From assembly GCF_002699985.1 (NCBI RefSeq), contig NZ_LKBT01000056.1, forward strand, positions 62,001 through 126,000: 64,000 nucleotides of DNA. The letters are read 5' to 3'. The notes under the pieces were generated by a model. It was not told the origin of the DNA. It did not search any database and was given only the letters and a program-made list of their open reading frames with translations. Shown here piece after piece: positions 61,445-64,000 of this stretch. Numbering within the stretch: the first letter of the stretch is position 1; each line of letters opens with the position of its first letter. Origin of the DNA: Pseudomonas sp. ICMP 561 (GTDB lineage Bacteria > Pseudomonadota > Gammaproteobacteria > Pseudomonadales > Pseudomonadaceae). The position numbers and the translations under genes were made by a program.

Positions 61445-62281
61445 TCAGACCAGTTCGATGCGGTCTGCGTGGATCACGATCTGGCCTTGCTTGTACAACG
61501 CACCAATGGCTTTCTTGAAATTGCCTTTGCTGACGCCAAACAGGTTGCTGATGACTTGCGGATCGCTCTTGTCGCTGACCGGCAGTACGCCGTTGTTTTC
61601 CTTCAGCTTGCCGAGGATCTTGTTGTTCAGGCTGCTGGCGGCTTGCTCGCCCACCGGTTGCAGGCTCAGGCTGATGTTGCCATCGCTGCGGACTTCCTTG
61701 ATGTAGCCCTTTTCCTGCTTGCCGGCGCGCATGAACTTGAAGACCTCATTCTTGTGAATCAGGCCCCAGTGTTTGTTGTTGATGATCGCCTTGAAGCCCA
61801 TATCAGTCGCTTCAGCCACCAGCAGGTCGACTTCCTGACTCACGCTGTAACTGGCAGGCGTCTTGTCCAGATAGCGGTCCAGGCGTGCAGTCGCGGTGAT
61901 GCGACGGGTGTGTTTGTCCAGATAGACATGCACCACGCAGTAATCACCGGCCTGTAACGTGCGCTTCTCTTCGGAGTAAGGCAGCAGCAGGTCCTTGGGC
62001 AGGCCCCAGTCAAGGAACACGCCAATGCTGTTGACTTCAACCACCTTCAGGCTGGCGAACTCACCGACCTGAACCTTGGGTTTTTCTGTGGTGGCCAGCA
62101 GCTTGTCTTCGCTGTCCAGATAAATGAAAACGTTGAGCCAGTCTTCATCTTCGCTGGGAATATCTTTGGGAATATAACGATTGGGCAGCAGAATTTCGCC
62201 GTCCGCCCCGCCATCCAGATAAAGACCGAAGTTAGTGTGTTTAACCACTTGCAAGCTGTTGTAACGCCCGATTAAAGCCAT
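61445..62281 (-). CDS. cvfB: CvfB-like S1-domain RNA-binding protein
   Basis: 278 aa. Three consecutive S1-type barrels (e.g. FASLKVVEVNSIGVFLDWGL and SYSVSQEVDLLVAEATDMGF then FKAIINNKHWGLIHKNEVFK) followed by a C-terminal winged-helix (SNLFGVSKGNFKKAIGALYK). This is the layout of CvfB (YitL). Binds RNA and influences virulence-gene expression in staphylococci. The ATG at 62281 follows an in-frame TTG. Confidence 0.93.
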   Translation of the reverse strand: MALIGRYNSLQVVKHTNFGLYLDGGADGEILLPNRYIPKDIPSEDEDWLNVFIYLDSEDKLLATTEKPKVQVGEFASLKVVEVNSIGVFLDWGLPKDLLLPYSEEKRTLQAGDYCVVHVYLDKHTRRITATARLDRYLDKTPASYSVSQEVDLLVAEATDMGFKAIINNKHWGLIHKNEVFKFMRAGKQEKGYIKEVRSDGNISLSLQPVGEQAASSLNNKILGKLKENNGVLPVSDKSDPQVISNLFGVSKGNFKKAIGALYKQGQIVIHADRIELV

Positions 62282-62477
62282 GTGCAAATACCCTCATTAC
62301 GTGGGCGGCATTCTACCCGAGTTTGCGGGCCATGAGGCTGACGCAGAATGTCGCTGCACCCGACATTCAAAAAGGCCAAAAAAATCAAATATTTGCTTGA
62401 TGGCGATGGGCCCGTCATCCGCTCCATTCGTCTGATGCACGGGCGCTATAAATGCTTGTATATCAGGCGCTGAAAAA

Positions 62478-62503
62478 TAACTGATGAAATAACTTATCAG
62501 TTA
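62478..62503. promoter_or_regulatory. Inverted repeat in the cvfB/small-gene gap
   Basis: TAACTGAT and ATCAGTTA are perfect 8-bp arms 10 bases apart. It lies about 200 bases upstream of cvfB and 150-175 before the small gene at 62653, so it could serve either. 62282-62652 is otherwise AT-rich non-coding DNA. Confidence 0.45.
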
Positions 62504-62652
62504 AAACAAACGGTTAGCCCGATATTGTTAAATATTTAGCTCCCACGGCCAGATTATTTCCCACGGGTTTAAGAGGATATTTCCCAAGCAATTGTCAAGC
62601 CATTCGTGTACCATTGCTGGCCGTATCAAGTTTATATAGGTTAATGGCAGCC

Positions 62653-62832
62653 ATGCGTGTAAAAGCATCCAACTCGAAAGCAAAGCCAGCTCCAGCCGTT
62701 GAAACGAGCGACTCGATCAACGCCCAGATTGCTGCTTTCCTCAAGTCCGGTGGCGAAATCCAGCAGATTGCCAAAGGCGTCAGCGGCCAGACTTTCGGCC
62801 CGTCCAAACAGATCACCCTCGGCAAAAAGTAA
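62653..62832 (+). CDS. Small conserved protein
   Basis: 59 aa, basic: MRVKASNSKAKPAPAVETSD then an amphipathic INAQIAAFLKSGGEIQQIAK helix and a GQTFGPSKQITLGKK tail. Possibly starts at ATG 62644 instead (AGG is near it). The type is common in Pseudomonas; a transcription-related or ribosome role is only guessed at. Confidence 0.65.
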   Translation: MRVKASNSKAKPAPAVETSDSINAQIAAFLKSGGEIQQIAKGVSGQTFGPSKQITLGKK

Positions 62833-63003
62833 TTCCCCTCGTTCCAGTTTTCGATCTCTATGCGTCTTGACTCTCAAGGCGCCAGAGCTTGCTAATCTTC
62901 GTTGCACATACCCGTTTCATCCTGACTGCAAGGCCGCCATTGCCTAGTCGCTCGACGACGGGCAGGATGATGTCTTGAAGCCAGCCTTTTGCGGAATGCA
63001 CGA

Positions 63004-63516
63004 ATGAAGAACTGGATGCTGTTCGGCGCACTGATCTACCTGACAGGTTGCGCGTCTCACAATTGCAACACGGTCCCTGATGACGGCCACGCTTCTGGCA
63101 GCGACTGTCGCGCAGAGCATTTGCTGTATCAGAACGACATGCTGCAAGCCAAGCTGTTGATCAGTGAAGCCGATCGTGAGAATTACGAACTTGCCGAAGC
63201 CATGCTGCGCCGTGCAGGTGTGAATGACGCCACGGGCGAAGCCGAGTTTTACCTGGCGGTGCTGTTGATTCGTCAACAATCAGATCAGCCCAGGGTAATC
63301 GAATTGCTTGAAGATGCCGCGAGACACAAACACCCGCTGGCAATCGCGCTGCTTTCCCAGCAGCTCAGCATGACCGATCAAAAGAAGTCCGAAGAATACC
63401 GTGCCGAGTACGCTGACCTGGATGTCGCCAAGAGTGGCTATCCGTCGTTTGATCAGGCGTTGGTGGTCATTCGCGGCTTGATTATCCCTCCGGCTCAAGC
63501 GACCGCTTCGAACTGA
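63004..63516 (+). CDS. Putative lipoprotein, TPR-like
   Basis: 170 aa. The lipobox LTGC in MKNWMLFGALIYLTGCAS gives a lipoprotein signal. The mature region is helical (EADRENYELAEAMLRRAGVN, VIELLEDAARHKHPLAIALL), resembling Sel1/TPR-like repeats. GGA precedes the ATG at 63004. It may sit in the outer membrane and act as an adaptor. It is followed by a porin gene after 144 bases. Confidence 0.65.
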   Translation: MKNWMLFGALIYLTGCASHNCNTVPDDGHASGSDCRAEHLLYQNDMLQAKLLISEADRENYELAEAMLRRAGVNDATGEAEFYLAVLLIRQQSDQPRVIELLEDAARHKHPLAIALLSQQLSMTDQKKSEEYRAEYADLDVAKSGYPSFDQALVVIRGLIIPPAQATASN

Positions 63517-63660
63517 TTCCCCTGTGGATCGACGAACGGTCTTCGCTCTACGACTTTCGTAGGTATGCTGCGAGGCTCTAGATCGCGGCTCCCCTGTTTT
63601 TCCCGTTGGGCCTTTGGCCATTTCAACCTGCCCCCTCCGTAACATGAAGGAGTGAGCACG

Positions 63661-64000
63661 ATGCTCAATTTTCGCCATTACGCGCTTTCCATAAGCGCCC
63701 TGCTTGTTTGTCAGCATGCATCCGCCCAGGTAATTGAGCGGGAGTTGGGGGACTTCAGCCTGAAATTGGGTACATCGCCCACGCGCAGCATGGCGCAAGG
63801 CCTGGTAACCCAGAGCGGCTCGGGGTCATTCCATGGCGGGCTGGACCTGACCCACGACAGCGGCTTCTACTTCGGCCAGTGGACGCCCAATGTTGGCGTT
63901 ACCGAGGACAGCACGCTGGAGCTGGACTCCTACATGGGGTTCAAAAAGCCGTTCGATCAGACCCTCGGCTACGAGCTGGGCATGATCCGCTACAGCTACC
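63661..64000 (+). CDS. TorF-family putative porin (partial)
   Basis: N-terminal 113 codons of an outer-membrane protein; the window ends inside it. Signal peptide ALSISALLVCQHASAQ is followed by a strand-rich start, with GGLDLTHDSGFYFGQWTPNV and LELDSYMGFKKPFDQTLGYE. This is typical of TorF/Gcw_chp beta-barrel proteins. AAGGAG lies about 9 bases before the ATG. Confidence 0.8.
   Translation, partial: MLNFRHYALSISALLVCQHASAQVIERELGDFSLKLGTSPTRSMAQGLVTQSGSGSFHGGLDLTHDSGFYFGQWTPNVGVTEDSTLELDSYMGFKKPFDQTLGYELGMIRYSY

Overview
The window is a chromosomal segment of a Pseudomonas, most likely from the P. syringae/P. fluorescens side of the genus. This is inferred from the class Ia ribonucleotide reductase with a doubled ATP-cone, the housekeeping set (CvfB-type S1 protein, second peptide deformylase, CsbD, DUF2177, YihY, several MCPs, TorF-type porin), the codon use, and above all the very many REP/REPIN palindromes of several families that fill the gaps between genes. 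No rRNA, tRNA, CRISPR array or complete insertion sequence was seen.

Layout. (1) 0.3-8.7 kb: nrdA and nrdB, separated by a tandem array of ten ~132-bp REPIN units and a chemoreceptor gene; two NrdR-box-like sites lie upstream of nrdB. (2) 8.9-18.2 kb: accessory stretch of small, unrelated genes, many resembling immunity proteins of polymorphic toxin systems (NTF2-like, DUF4375, DUF4303+HEAT, Imm11, possible SUKH-like), with gene fragments and no recognisable intact toxin: a probable orphan-immunity island. (3) 18.3-25.9 kb: a defence island: HNH endonuclease, McrC-McrB (with a large insert in the AAA core), a BRO-N gene with a structured leader, and a cytosine-5 methyltransferase plus NgoBV-like restriction enzyme, followed by a broken second BRO copy. 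(4) 26-31.6 kb: two chemotaxis-type genes and small membrane or secreted proteins. (5) 31.7-35.5 kb: a GST, then a three-gene operon of a glycine-rich, probably membrane-inserting toxin with two paralogous membrane immunity candidates, then a small topoisomerase-type zinc-finger protein. (6) 35.9-64 kb: ordinary core and accessory genes: transporters, regulators, a MASE2-GGDEF diguanylate cyclase, PQQ-type sugar dehydrogenase, AlkC-like DNA repair protein, two orphan sensor kinases (one coupled to an RsbQ/KAI2-like hydrolase), a DapF-like protein missing one catalytic Cys, a yeast-like cytosine deaminase, a betaine-type binding protein, peptide deformylase, CvfB, and the start of a TorF-type porin.

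The genes that clearly act together are nrdA/nrdB, mcrB/mcrC (4-bp overlap), the methyltransferase/endonuclease pair (1-bp overlap), the toxin with its two immunity genes (1-bp overlap and 4-nt gap), the RsbQ-like hydrolase with the PAS kinase (overlap), the GNAT/DUF2059-like pair (overlap), and the divergent LysR/MFS pair. Functions are assigned by reading translated sequences and motifs only; no database search was run.
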